Source: DATGMP01 sp035293565 (lineage in GTDB: Bacteria > Pseudomonadota > Alphaproteobacteria > BOG-932 > Roseiterribacteraceae). Taken from it: a stretch of 26,033 nucleotides of DNA. The notes under the pieces were generated by a model. It had not been told where the DNA came from, ran no database searches, and saw only the letters and a list, made by a program, of their open reading frames with translations. How positions within the stretch are numbered: position 1 is the stretch's first letter; each line of letters begins with the position of its first letter. Positions 6,940 through 22,992 of the stretch are shown here, one piece after another. The stretch covers positions 1 through 26,033 of the forward strand of contig DATGMP010000039.1 in NCBI GenBank assembly GCA_035293565.1, given 5' to 3'. The position numbers and the translations under genes are program-made.

Positions 6940-7653
6940 ATGGCCAAGATCGGCAAACGTATGAAGAAGGCCAGAGAGCTGGCGGGCGAGCCGGGCTCGG
7001 CTCATAGCCTCGAGGAGGCTGTCCGGCTGGTCAAGGGCAACGCCAAGGCGAAGTTCGACGAAACGATCGAGATCGCGATGAATCTCGGCATCGATCCCAG
7101 GCACGCCGACCAGGCGGTCCGCGGGGTCGTCCAGATGCCGAACGGCACCGGCAAGCCGGTCCGGATCGCGGTGTTTGCCAAGGGCGACAAGGCCGAGGAG
7201 GCCCGCGCAGCCGGAGCCGACCTGGTCGGCGCCGAGGATCTGGCGGAGACGGTTCAGAACGGCCAGATCGATTTCGATCGCGTCATCGCCACTCCCGACA
7301 TGATGATGCTGGTTGGGCGGCTGGGTAAGGTGCTGGGGCCACGCGGCCTGATGCCGAACCCGAAGCTCGGCACCGTCACGCCCAATGTCGGCGAGGCCGT
7401 CAAGGCCGCCAAGGGCGGCGCCGTCGAATACCGGGCCGAGAAGGCGGGCATCGTCCATGCCGGCATCGGCAAGGCGAGCTTCACCGAGCAGGCCTTGGTC
7501 GAGAACGTCCAGGCTTTCGTCACCTCGATCAACCGCGCCAAGCCCAGCGGGGCCAAGGGGACCTTCATCCAGAAGGTCAGCTTGTCGTCGACGATGGGGC
7601 CGGGCGTGAAGATCGATCTCGGGAGCTTGCTTTCCGGTCAGACTTCGGCGTAA
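6940..7653 (+). CDS. rplA: 50S ribosomal protein L1
   Basis: The 237-aa protein is a complete L1: MAKIGKRMKKARE at the start, FDETIEIAMNLGIDPRHADQAVRG in the first domain, and the strongly conserved GKVLGPRGLMPNPKLGTVT in the second. L1 forms the mobile L1 stalk at the ribosomal E site and usually represses its own operon. The frame is open 24 codons further upstream inside rplK, but family alignment and the one-base gap to rplK support 6940. Confidence 0.98.
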   Translation: MAKIGKRMKKARELAGEPGSAHSLEEAVRLVKGNAKAKFDETIEIAMNLGIDPRHADQAVRGVVQMPNGTGKPVRIAVFAKGDKAEEARAAGADLVGAEDLAETVQNGQIDFDRVIATPDMMMLVGRLGKVLGPRGLMPNPKLGTVTPNVGEAVKAAKGGAVEYRAEKAGIVHAGIGKASFTEQALVENVQAFVTSINRAKPSGAKGTFIQKVSLSSTMGPGVKIDLGSLLSGQTSA

Positions 7654-7916
7654 AAGCCTGCCCTCGAAGTGCGCGGCGCCGTTTGGCCGCCGCCGCGCCT
7701 CGTACCTGTCCGAGACTGCGGGTGCCGGCAATTCCGCCGGCTTAATAGCCTGCACGAGACGGGAGTCGGCTCCGCATCGGGCCGTTCCGCGACTGCGGAC
7801 GGCCGCGGCACCGCTTCTAGTTTCACATTCGGACTGGCTGGCGCCCTTACAGGAGCGTCCGGCGCGCATTCTTTGTCCCGCGGACGGCTGTCCGCAGGAT
7901 TTTGGTGGAGTTGAGC
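7654..7916 (+). promoter_or_regulatory. rplJ leader, candidate L10 autoregulatory RNA
   Basis: This 263-base gap holds no credible gene. It contains several stems: GCCGGC/GCCGGC (7724-7729 with 7736-7741, six-base loop) and GCGGAC/GTCCGC (7880-7885 with 7890-7895, GGCT loop) directly before the ribosome binding site GGTGGAG (7904-7910). CTGCGGAC (7793-7800) can pair instead with GTCCGCAG (7890-7897), excluding the local hairpin. In E. coli and many other bacteria the L10-L12 complex binds a leader at this position and represses rplJL. The same role is inferred here from position and structure. Confidence 0.55.
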
Positions 7917-8444
7917 ATGGACCGGGCTGAAAAGGCAGAAACGATTGAGGCTCTAAAGGCCGAGTTCGCCGCGACGTCGCTCGTGGTCGTGACCCATTAT
8001 ACGGGCCTCACCGTGGCGGAGTTGACCGATCTCCGCCGTCGGATGCGGGCGGCCGAGGCCAGTTTCCGCGTGACCAAGAACCGGCTGGCGCGCATCGCCA
8101 TCCGCGACACGGACTATGCGGGCCTGGACGATCTCTTCCGCGGGCCGACGGGCATCGCGCTCTCGAAGAACCCGGTCGCCGCGGCCAAGGTCGCTTCCGC
8201 CTACGCCAAGGAGAACGAAAAGTTCGTCATCCTGGGCGGCAGCCTTGGATCCCAGCGCCTTGACGTCGCCGGGGTTCAGGCGCTGGCGACCCTTCCGTCG
8301 CTCGAAGAGCTTCGGGGCAAGCTTCTCGGGCTCATCCTGGCGCCGCCGACGCGGCTGGCCAGCATCATTCAGGCGCCGGGCGGTCAGCTCGCGCGCGTCA
8401 TCAAGGCCTATGCCGACAAGGCCGACACCCAGCAGGCGGCCTGA
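7917..8444 (+). CDS. rplJ: 50S ribosomal protein L10
   Basis: The 175-aa protein begins MDRAEKAETIEALKAEF and has the conserved core of L10: VVVTHYTGLTVAELTDLRRRMRAA, then FRVTKNRLARIAI and FRGPTGIAL. The C-terminal helix that carries L7/L12 dimers follows. L10 anchors the L12 stalk to 23S rRNA. Upstream TTG codons at 7902 and 7911 are in frame, but GGTGGAG at 7904-7910 sits at the ideal distance from the ATG at 7917. It is followed by rplL after 62 bases. Confidence 0.97.
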   Translation: MDRAEKAETIEALKAEFAATSLVVVTHYTGLTVAELTDLRRRMRAAEASFRVTKNRLARIAIRDTDYAGLDDLFRGPTGIALSKNPVAAAKVASAYAKENEKFVILGGSLGSQRLDVAGVQALATLPSLEELRGKLLGLILAPPTRLASIIQAPGGQLARVIKAYADKADTQQAA

Positions 8445-8506
8445 CGGCCGTTCCCTCAAACCGACTGAAACGGCTCCGCGGCGGGCCCTGATAAAGGAGT
8501 TATCCA

Positions 8507-8890
8507 ATGGCTGATCTTTCGAAAATCGTGGACGATCTCTCGTCCCTGACCGTGCTCGAGGCTGCCGAGCTGGCGAAGCTGCTCGAGGAGAAATGGGGCG
8601 TCTCGGCGGCGGCTCCGGTCGCGGTGGCCGCGGGCGCGGCCCCGGCGGCAGGCGGCGGCGCTGCTCCGGCCGAGGAGAAGACCGAGTTCAGCGTTATCCT
8701 GGCTGCCTCCGGCGATAAAAAGATCAATGTCATTAAGGAGGTGCGCGCGATCACCGGCCTCGGTCTCAAAGAGGCGAAGGACTTGGTCGAAGGCGCTCCA
8801 AAGCCGGTCAAGGACGGCGTCTCGAAGGACGAAGCGGCCAAGATCAAGAAACAGCTTGAAGAAGCCGGCGCGACCGTCGATATTAAATAG
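8507..8890 (+). CDS. rplL: 50S ribosomal protein L7/L12
   Basis: The 127-aa acidic protein has the three parts of L12: an N-terminal dimerisation helix pair (LSSLTVLEAAELAKLLEEKWGV), an Ala/Gly/Pro-rich hinge (about 33-56) and a C-terminal factor-binding domain (EFSVILAASGDKKINVIKEVRAITGLGLKEAKDLVEGAPKPVKDGVSKDEAAKIKKQLEEAGATVDIK). It recruits the translational GTPases to the ribosome. AAAGGAG before the ATG is a strong ribosome binding site, consistent with the several copies of L12 needed per ribosome. Confidence 0.98.
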   Translation: MADLSKIVDDLSSLTVLEAAELAKLLEEKWGVSAAAPVAVAAGAAPAAGGGAAPAEEKTEFSVILAASGDKKINVIKEVRAITGLGLKEAKDLVEGAPKPVKDGVSKDEAAKIKKQLEEAGATVDIK

Positions 8891-8929
8891 GTGTCGTTGA
8901 TCGCGACTGAGTAACTGGCGATGCTTGGC

Positions 8930-8954
8930 GGGAGGGAACCGGCAGGTTCCTCCC
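8930..8954 (+). terminator. Hairpin in the rplL-rpoB gap, possible attenuator or processing site
   Basis: GGGAGGGAACC (8930-8940) pairs with GGTTCCTCCC (8945-8954) around a GGCA loop, with one bulged G. No run of T follows, so it is not a standard intrinsic terminator. In E. coli the same gap holds a partial terminator and an RNase III site that lower rpoBC expression relative to rplJL; a comparable role is inferred. The rest of the 292-base gap (8891-9182) shows no gene. Confidence 0.5.
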
Positions 8955-9182
8955 GACGGCGTCGCATTGCCGTTTCTGCGGGCTAATCTATTTGAGTCAG
9001 GGCGTGATTTGAGATGGGGGCGTCCGCGCTCTCCTTGAAGTCGGCCTTCCGGGCAGGTGGATGAAAAGTAGTCTTCGCGTCCATCCTGGGTTCGGTCCGC
9101 GCGGCCAGTCGCCGCAGCGGGCGCGCACGCTCGCGCCCATCATGCCCGGAGCCGGGCATCCGCATTTGCGTTGAGGAGCACC

Positions 9183-13382
<4,200 letters not shown>

Positions 13383-13444
13383 CGCGGGCGCAGGGAATCG
13401 CCCTGCGCTTTGCGAGACCACGAAGTGACAGACAATCCCTTAGC

Positions 13445-13449
13445 GGGAG
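13445..13449 (+). promoter_or_regulatory. Ribosome binding site that decides the rpoC start
   Basis: GGGAG lies directly against the ATG at 13450 but six bases before the ATG at 13456. The second spacing is functional. Starting at 13456 also puts the zinc cysteines at residues 70, 72, 85 and 88, the same numbering as in E. coli RpoC. Confidence 0.7.
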
Positions 13450-13455
13450 ATGAGC

Positions 13456-17613
<4,158 letters not shown>

Positions 17614-17638
17614 AGGCTCCTCGCCTTCCACGTCAAAC

Positions 17639-17671
17639 AGCCCGCTCTTCCAACCGGAGGGCGGGCTTTTT
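17639..17671 (+). terminator. Rho-independent terminator after rpoC
   Basis: AGCCCGC (17639-17645) pairs with GCGGGCT (17661-17667), followed at once by TTTTT (17667-17671). It lies 25 bases after the rpoC stop and ends the operon before the accessory genes. Confidence 0.88.
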
Positions 17672-17887
17672 CTCATGTGCTACGCGTCCTTGGCACAGGC
17701 GGCGCCAACGGCCGCTTCGCGTGGCGAAGATCGAAGCGAGTCGGCTTCAATCGCCCAAGGGGTTCAAGGCTCCGAATTAACGTCCCCCTCACGGGCTTCT
17801 GCTAGGAACCGGCGCCAGGTCCGATCAGGGCCGGTTGCCGCGTCGCACAACGTCACGTAAGAGACGCTCGTAACGGATTGGAGCCTC
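17672..17887 (+). other. Gap before the fusion gene: weak promoter and inverted repeat
   Basis: No gene is seen here. AACCGGC (17807-17813) is the reverse complement of GCCGGTT (17830-17836), 16 bases apart. The right arm overlaps TTGCCG (17835-17840), which with TAAGAG (17858-17863) after 17 bases could be a weak promoter for the gene at 17888. GGAG six bases before that ATG is its ribosome binding site. Confidence 0.3.
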
Positions 17888-20002
17888 ATGAGTCGCTACC
17901 GCACGGCGCTGATCGGCGCCGGATTCATCTCCACCTCCCATATCGAGGCGCTGAAGGCCGGCGTGCCGGACGCCGAGATCACGGCCATCGTCGACCGCAA
18001 CCAGGCGCTGGCCGATGCGCAGGCTCGCCGCTGGGGGATATCCAGGACTTTCGGTAACGTCGACGACCTGATTGGCGCCGGTGTTGCCGATGTTGCCCAT
18101 GTGATGGTGCCGCCGGATGCCCACGCCGCCGTGGCGCGGCAGCTGCTCGAAGCCGGCCTGCATGTGTTGCTCGAGAAGCCGATGTCGACCTCGGCGGCCG
18201 ATTGCGATGATCTGGCGGCGCTGGCTGCCGCCAAGGGCAAGGTGCTCGGCGTCAACCAGAATTTCGTCTATCACCCGACCTACCGGATCGCGCGGCGCAT
18301 CCTGCTGGATGAGCGCAGACTCGGCCCGATCCGGTCGCTGCATGTCACCTTCAACGTGCCGCTGCGGCAGCTCGCCGCCGGTCAATTCGGACATTGGATG
18401 TTCCGCAGACCGGTCAACATCCTTTTGGAACAAGCAGTCCATCCCCTGTCGCAGATGGTCGACCTTTTGGGACCGCCGACGCGAACCGAAGGGCGGCCCG
18501 AAACGCCGTTGCTGCTGGCGCCGGGCAAGCCTTTCCATGATCGCTGGCTCGCCGATTTCGCGTTCGGCGACAAGGTGGCACAGCTCTATCTGGCTTTCGG
18601 ACAGAGCTATCACGCTTGGCGCTTTACCGCGATTTGCGACGACGGGCTCTTGACCTGCGACCTGTCGGCCGGAAGGGTGATGGTCCAGGGCCGAGCACAA
18701 TGGCCGGAGTTTCTCGACAATCTGGTGACCGGCACCGGTATGGCGGCAGGTATCGCAGGGCAGTCGGTGGGCGGCGCGATCGGATATCTGACCGGCTTGT
18801 TGAAGCTTCGACCCCGCTCCGACGGGTTCTTCGTCTCGATGCGAGAGAGCATTGCCGGCTTTTATCGCGGGCTGGATATGGGGAAAGCGCCGATCGACAG
18901 CGCGTTCGGCGCCGGCCTGGTGCGGATCTGCGAATTCCTTGCGCAAAAGGCGGCCCCGCCTGCAACTCAAACGGCGCCGAAACCGGGGGCCGTAGCGAGG
19001 CCCGAGCTGGTCGTCTTCGGCGGCACGGGTTTCATCGGATCGCATTTGGTTGCCAAGCTGGTCGCCGAGGGCAGGGCGGTTAGGGTGGTCTCGCGCGGCG
19101 CGGACGCCGCACGCCCGCCCTTCGATTCGCCTCTGGTCGAGGTCATGCGCGGCGATGTCGCCAACCGCGCCGACGTCGAGCGCGCGATGCAGGGCATGAA
19201 GCAAGCCGTCAATCTCGCTCATGGCGGTGGCGGGGCGGACTGGGCCGAGATCAAGCGAACCATGGTCGAGAGCGCGGTCATGGTGGGCGAATGCGCGGTT
19301 GCCGCTGGTGTCGAGCGGCTGGTGCATGTCGGCTCGATCGCCGGACTCTATCTCGGCGATCCGACCGAGACGGTGACCGGCGCGACGCCGCCGGACCCGG
19401 ACTCTTCGCGCGCCCTCTATGCCCGCGGCAAGGCCGAGGCCGACCGCGCGCTCAAGCGCTTCGCCGATGAGAAGACCCTCGAGCTGGTTCTGCTGCGACC
19501 GGGTCTCGTCGTGGGTAAAGGTACACCTGCGGTTCATGGCGGGCTCGGCTTCTTCAACAATGAGCAGCATGTGATCGGCTGGAACGCCGGCCTCAACGCG
19601 CTGCCCTTCGTCCTCGTCGAGGATGTCGCGGATGCCATCATCCGGGCACTTGCCGCGCCGGAGGCCGCGGGCAAAGCCTATAATCTGGTGGGCGATGTGC
19701 GACCCAACGCGCGGGAGTTTGTCGCCGCCTTGGCCCAAGCGACGGGGCGGCCAATCACTTTCCATCCCCAGTCCGTCGACTGGCTCTATGCCGCGGAGCT
19801 CTTCAAATGGGGCCTCAAGCGGGGGACCGGCAAGAAGGTTGATGCACCGTCCCGGCGGGACCTGCTCTCGCGCGGCCTGCGCGCCCGGATCGATTGCGAG
19901 GATGCCAAGCGCGACCTCGGCTGGCGTCCGGTCTCCGACCAGGCCGCCTTCTTCGCCGCTGCGGTGGATGTCCATCGCGCGCCCTTCGCACGGGCCGAAT
20001 GA
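17888..20002 (+). CDS. Bifunctional fusion: Gfo/Idh/MocA-type oxidoreductase + NAD-dependent epimerase/dehydratase
   Basis: Two Rossmann enzymes are joined in 704 aa. Residues 1 to about 352 are a Gfo/Idh/MocA dehydrogenase: GAGFISTSH (10-18), the signature E96-K97-P98 and a likely catalytic His (H185 in EQAVHPLSQMVDLLG). A Pro/Ala-rich linker (about 353-372) leads to an extended SDR/epimerase: GGTGFIGSHL (378-387) and a complete catalytic set S483, Y511 and K515 (Y-A-R-G-K). Both halves appear catalytically intact. Such enzymes oxidise, reduce or epimerise nucleotide sugars or free sugars; a two-step sugar conversion with channelling is plausible but inferred. The last four bases overlap the start of the glycosyltransferase gene, tying the product to glycan synthesis. 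No signal peptide is seen, so it is cytoplasmic. Confidence 0.88.
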   Translation: MSRYRTALIGAGFISTSHIEALKAGVPDAEITAIVDRNQALADAQARRWGISRTFGNVDDLIGAGVADVAHVMVPPDAHAAVARQLLEAGLHVLLEKPMSTSAADCDDLAALAAAKGKVLGVNQNFVYHPTYRIARRILLDERRLGPIRSLHVTFNVPLRQLAAGQFGHWMFRRPVNILLEQAVHPLSQMVDLLGPPTRTEGRPETPLLLAPGKPFHDRWLADFAFGDKVAQLYLAFGQSYHAWRFTAICDDGLLTCDLSAGRVMVQGRAQWPEFLDNLVTGTGMAAGIAGQSVGGAIGYLTGLLKLRPRSDGFFVSMRESIAGFYRGLDMGKAPIDSAFGAGLVRICEFLAQKAAPPATQTAPKPGAVARPELVVFGGTGFIGSHLVAKLVAEGRAVRVVSRGADAARPPFDSPLVEVMRGDVANRADVERAMQGMKQAVNLAHGGGGADWAEIKRTMVESAVMVGECAVAAGVERLVHVGSIAGLYLGDPTETVTGATPPDPDSSRALYARGKAEADRALKRFADEKTLELVLLRPGLVVGKGTPAVHGGLGFFNNEQHVIGWNAGLNALPFVLVEDVADAIIRALAAPEAAGKAYNLVGDVRPNAREFVAALAQATGRPITFHPQSVDWLYAAELFKWGLKRGTGKKVDAPSRRDLLSRGLRARIDCEDAKRDLGWRPVSDQAAFFAAAVDVHRAPFARAE

Positions 20003-21135
20003 ACGTCATTGCGCATCCGGCGCGGCCGATCACGCTGCTCCATGCCTTTTCGACTTTCGCGGTGGGCGGGCCGCAAACCCGCTTCGCTACTCTTGCCGAC
20101 CGGCTCGGCCCCAAATATCGGCATTTCATCGCCTCGATGAGCGGCCGAACCGAAGCCGCCAGCCTGCTGACGGAGGCCGTTCGGTATGAGCTCGTCCAGT
20201 TCGCCAACAGCCCGGCCAATCCGATCGGAAACGCGTTGCGTTTCGCGGGCGAGCTTCGCCGTATCCGGCCGGATGTTCTGGTCACCTATAATTGGGGCGC
20301 GCTCGAATGGGCCCTGGGCAACCTGATCGGTCCTCGCCTGCCGCACATCCATATCGAGGACGGATTCGGCCCCGACGAGGCCAGGCGACGATTCTTGCGT
20401 CGCGCTTGGCTCAGGCGAATTTCGCTGATTTGCACCCGCACGGTTGTCGTGCCGTCGCGCAATCTCGAACGGATCGCACGCCGCGAATGGGGCATCCCGC
20501 AGCGGCGGCTTCAGTATTTGCCGAACGGCGTCGAGATGGCGCGGTTTGGCGCCAGTCTGCCGGAATCCGAATGGGCCTTCGCCAAGAAGGCCGGCGAACT
20601 CGCCGTCGGCACCTGCGCAGCGCTGCGGCCCGAGAAGAATTTGAAGCGCCTGATCCGCGCCTTTTCATCCTGCGGCGCCGGTCACTCGCGCCTGGTGATT
20701 TGCGGCGAAGGTCCCGAACGTCCTGGGCTCGAGAGGCTCGCGGAATCGCTGGGGATCTCTGATCGCGTCGCCTTTACCGGCTACCTCGCGCGACCGGAGA
20801 CGGTGCTTGCCGGCCTAGACATCTTTGCCATGTCGTCCGACACGGAGCAGATGCCCTATGGCCTTCTGGAGGCCATGGCAGCGGGGCTACCGGCCGCGGC
20901 GACCGACGTGGGCGACATCAAATCCATCGTGGCCGAACCCAACCGGCCCTTTATCGTGCCGGCGTTGGACGAGGGACAGCTCGCTCAGGCTCTGGGCAGA
21001 CTCTTCGGCTCGGCCGAGCTGCGGTCGCGGCTTGGTCAGGCCAACCGGATCAAGGCCGAGGCCGAGTTCTCTCTCGACGTGATGGTCCGCGCTTATGACC
21101 GCCTGTTCGAAAAGGCGGCTTCCGTCGTCGCCTAG
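19999..21135 (+). CDS. Glycosyltransferase, GT4-like (GT-B fold)
   Basis: The 378-aa protein begins MNVIAHPARPITLLHAFSTFAVGGPQTRF, where the glycine pair (G23-G24) lies in the acceptor-side loop typical of GT4 enzymes. The C-terminal domain has LAVGTCAALRPEKNLKRLIRAF, LVICGEGPERPGLERLA, VAFTGYL and the EX7E motif E283-E291 (EQMPYGLLE), then AMAAGLPAAATDVGD. It would transfer a sugar from a nucleotide donor to a lipid or growing glycan. The ATG overlaps the previous stop in an ATGA arrangement, which selects this start over the frame's upstream extension. No membrane segment is seen. Donor and acceptor are unknown; the coupled sugar-modifying fusion probably supplies its substrate. Confidence 0.9.
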   Translation: MNVIAHPARPITLLHAFSTFAVGGPQTRFATLADRLGPKYRHFIASMSGRTEAASLLTEAVRYELVQFANSPANPIGNALRFAGELRRIRPDVLVTYNWGALEWALGNLIGPRLPHIHIEDGFGPDEARRRFLRRAWLRRISLICTRTVVVPSRNLERIARREWGIPQRRLQYLPNGVEMARFGASLPESEWAFAKKAGELAVGTCAALRPEKNLKRLIRAFSSCGAGHSRLVICGEGPERPGLERLAESLGISDRVAFTGYLARPETVLAGLDIFAMSSDTEQMPYGLLEAMAAGLPAAATDVGDIKSIVAEPNRPFIVPALDEGQLAQALGRLFGSAELRSRLGQANRIKAEAEFSLDVMVRAYDRLFEKAASVVA

Positions 21136-21153
21136 CCGGCGCTGACCTGCTAG

Positions 21154-21173
21154 CCTCCCGCCAAGGCGGGAGG
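21154..21173 (+). promoter_or_regulatory. Perfect hairpin holding the ribosome binding site of the SDR gene
   Basis: CCTCCCGCC (21154-21162) and GGCGGGAGG (21165-21173) are exact reverse complements separated by AA. The right arm contains GGGAGG, the only good Shine-Dalgarno for the ATG at 21181. In RNA a few central pairs must open to form a loop, but the stem would still hide the ribosome binding site. It may limit translation, or act on DNA as a regulator site. Confidence 0.6.
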
Positions 21174-21180
21174 ACGCAGA

Positions 21181-22017
21181 ATGGATCTGAAGCTTCGGGG
21201 CAAGACGATCGTGGTCACCGGCGGCAGCGGCAATATCGGCCGCGGCCTGGTGCTCGAATTCGCGCGCGAGGGCGCGAACGTGATCAGCGCCGATATCGAT
21301 TCCGGCGAAGCGGTACTGGCCGAGGCCAAGCGCCAGGCGCTCGACGGCGCGGTGCTGCCGGTCAAGACCGACGTCACCAGCCGCGAAAGTCTCGATGCCA
21401 TGGTCAAGACGGCCAATGAGCGCTTCGGTCCCGTCGATGTGCTGATCAACAATGCCGGCGGCGCCAGCCGGATCGCCAATGCGGCCTTCGAGGATTACGA
21501 CGAAGAGGCACGTCGCTGGGAGAATGCGCTCAATATCGACGGCCTCGTGAACGCGACCCAGGCCGTGGCCGGCGACATGCTTTCGCGGGCGACCGGCAGC
21601 ATCGTCAATATCTCGTCCAATGCCGCCTTGCTGGGAGAAGCCGCCTTCAACATGGTGAATTACGGCGGCGTCAAAGGGTTCATGCTGAGCTTCACCAAGG
21701 GGTTAGCCTGGGAATGGGCCAAGAAAGGCGTGCGAGTGAACGTGATTTGCCCTGGTTGGATCGTGCCGCACAAGAAGGAGCATGTGGAGGGCGAGAGCAG
21801 CCTGTGGAATCGCTTCCTGTTCGAAGCGGTCGGCGACCCCGATCAGCTCCAGGCCGCGGCGGAATCGGGGGCGCTGTTCAATATGGGCAACATTCCGATT
21901 CCACGCCTGGGCCGGCCCGAGGATATCGCGTACCTCGCGCTGTTTCTCGCTTCGGATCTCTCCAGCTACATCACGGGTCAGCGTATCTCGGTGAGCGGCG
22001 GCGCCTACATGCCCTAG
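21181..22017 (+). CDS. Short-chain dehydrogenase/reductase (SDR)
   Basis: The 278-aa protein is a classical SDR: TGGSGNIG (13-20) binds the cofactor, D38 after the second strand favours NAD over NADP, NNAG is at 90-93, and the active site is S145 or S146 with Y161-x3-K165. It ends with the usual PEDIAYLALFLASDLSSYITGQRISVSGG. It has a long, polar substrate loop at about 198-235 and lacks any signal peptide. The substrate is unknown. It is 45 bases after the glycosyltransferase on the same strand and could be co-transcribed. Its stop codon shares bases with the stop of the convergent VOC gene. Confidence 0.9.
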   Translation: MDLKLRGKTIVVTGGSGNIGRGLVLEFAREGANVISADIDSGEAVLAEAKRQALDGAVLPVKTDVTSRESLDAMVKTANERFGPVDVLINNAGGASRIANAAFEDYDEEARRWENALNIDGLVNATQAVAGDMLSRATGSIVNISSNAALLGEAAFNMVNYGGVKGFMLSFTKGLAWEWAKKGVRVNVICPGWIVPHKKEHVEGESSLWNRFLFEAVGDPDQLQAAAESGALFNMGNIPIPRLGRPEDIAYLALFLASDLSSYITGQRISVSGGAYMP

Positions 22018-22385
22018 GCGCGGTAGTAAGCCTCGATCCTGTATCCGTCAGGGTCGATCACGAAGGCCGCGTAGTAGCCCGGGCCGTAGTCCTTTCGCAG
22101 ACCGGGCGCGCCATTGTCGGTTCCGCCGGCGTTCAGCGCGCCGGCGTGGAAGGCGTCCACGGCCTCACGGCTTGGCGCCGCGAAACAGAAATGCAGGTTC
22201 GAGCGCTTGTCCGCCGGGACGGGGCGCTCGGCCCTGCCGATCCATAAGCCCACCTTGTCCTGCCCATAACCCAGCGTGCCGGCCTCGTCGCTGAGGCAGG
22301 AATAGCCCAGAGGCTTCAGCGCCGCATCGTAGAAGCGCTTTGCGTGCGCGATGTTTCGAACGCCGATCGAGATGTGGTCGAACAT
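22014..22385 (-). CDS. VOC-superfamily protein (glyoxalase/bleomycin-resistance fold)
   Basis: The 123-aa protein has the VOC layout: MFDHISIGVRNIAHAKRFYDAALKPLGY at the start and YYAAFVIDPDGYRIEAYYRA at the end, with LHFCFAAPSREAVDAFHAGALNAGG between. H4 and E117 occupy positions often used as metal ligands. VOC proteins include lyases, dioxygenases and binding proteins, so no reaction is assigned. AGGAG seven bases before the ATG fixes the start. It lies 27 bases after the hypothetical gene upstream and forms an operon with it. Confidence 0.9.
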   Translation of the reverse strand: MFDHISIGVRNIAHAKRFYDAALKPLGYSCLSDEAGTLGYGQDKVGLWIGRAERPVPADKRSNLHFCFAAPSREAVDAFHAGALNAGGTDNGAPGLRKDYGPGYYAAFVIDPDGYRIEAYYRA

Positions 22386-22412
22386 AATCTTCTCCTAAGA
22401 CGATAGGTTTCG

Positions 22413-22910
22413 TCAGGACCGTTTGCGCGCTTCGAACTCGGCCTGCAGCTGCCAGGCCGATTCGCCGTCGGCCGAGCGTTCGCCTAGCCAGCGAAAGGAA
22501 GAGGATGTGATTTCGGTGAAGCTCCAGCGGGTGTGGACGCCGTCGTTCGACTGACCGATCTGGACGATGTCTTTGCCTCGGGCCCTGCCGATCTGCCGGT
22601 TGTAATATTGGCGGAGCGGGTCGCTCCAGATGATGTGCCAGGCGTCGATTCCGGGGTCGTAGACCCGGAGCGTCGTGCCATAGAAGAAGTCGGGCAGGAT
22701 CCAGACGTCCTGGATCGCGCGGCCTTCCAACGCCCACGCGAAACTGATTTCGCCTTTGCGTCGATGGTTGAGCCCATCGCCGCCATGGACCACTGCGTCC
22801 ATGTCCCAACCGCCGATCAGCCAGCCATAAAGTCCCATCTTGTCCGCCCGGTCGGGAGCGGGGCCATTGCTGAACAGCAGCCTGGCGATCGTGGCGTCGG
22901 AAGGGCTCAT
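22413..22910 (-). CDS. Hypothetical protein, probable small beta-barrel (DUF1579-like)
   Basis: I do not recognise it firmly. The 165-aa product (MSPSDATIARLLFSNG...) has repeated beta patterns: YGWLIGGWDMDAVVH, ISFAWALEGRAIQDVWIL, GTTLRVYDPGIDAWHIIWSDP, DIVQIGQSNDGVHTRWSFTEITSSSFRWLGE and SAWQLQAEFEARK. This succession of W/G-rich strands resembles lipocalin-like DUF1579-type proteins. The frame also has ATGs at 22925, 22922 and 22916, but GGAG (22917-22920) sits six bases before the ATG at 22910, so I prefer that start. It is transcribed with the VOC gene and divergently from the AraC-type regulator, its likely controller. Confidence 0.7.
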   Translation of the reverse strand: MSPSDATIARLLFSNGPAPDRADKMGLYGWLIGGWDMDAVVHGGDGLNHRRKGEISFAWALEGRAIQDVWILPDFFYGTTLRVYDPGIDAWHIIWSDPLRQYYNRQIGRARGKDIVQIGQSNDGVHTRWSFTEITSSSFRWLGERSADGESAWQLQAEFEARKRS

Positions 22911-22992
22911 GACCATCTCCATCATTGGACGAGACGGGCTTTTAGGAGGATCCGCTGCTACCGCGCTTGGGAAAAATTGCTATCTTTCGACC
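22911..22992. promoter_or_regulatory. Divergent promoter region between the DUF1579-like and AraC-type genes
   Basis: Only 82 bases separate the two start codons, so both promoters and any regulator site must lie here. A short A-rich stretch, GGGAAAAATTGCTATCTTTC (22970-22989), precedes the AraC ATG. I could not find a convincing -35/-10 pair on either strand. Confidence 0.35.
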
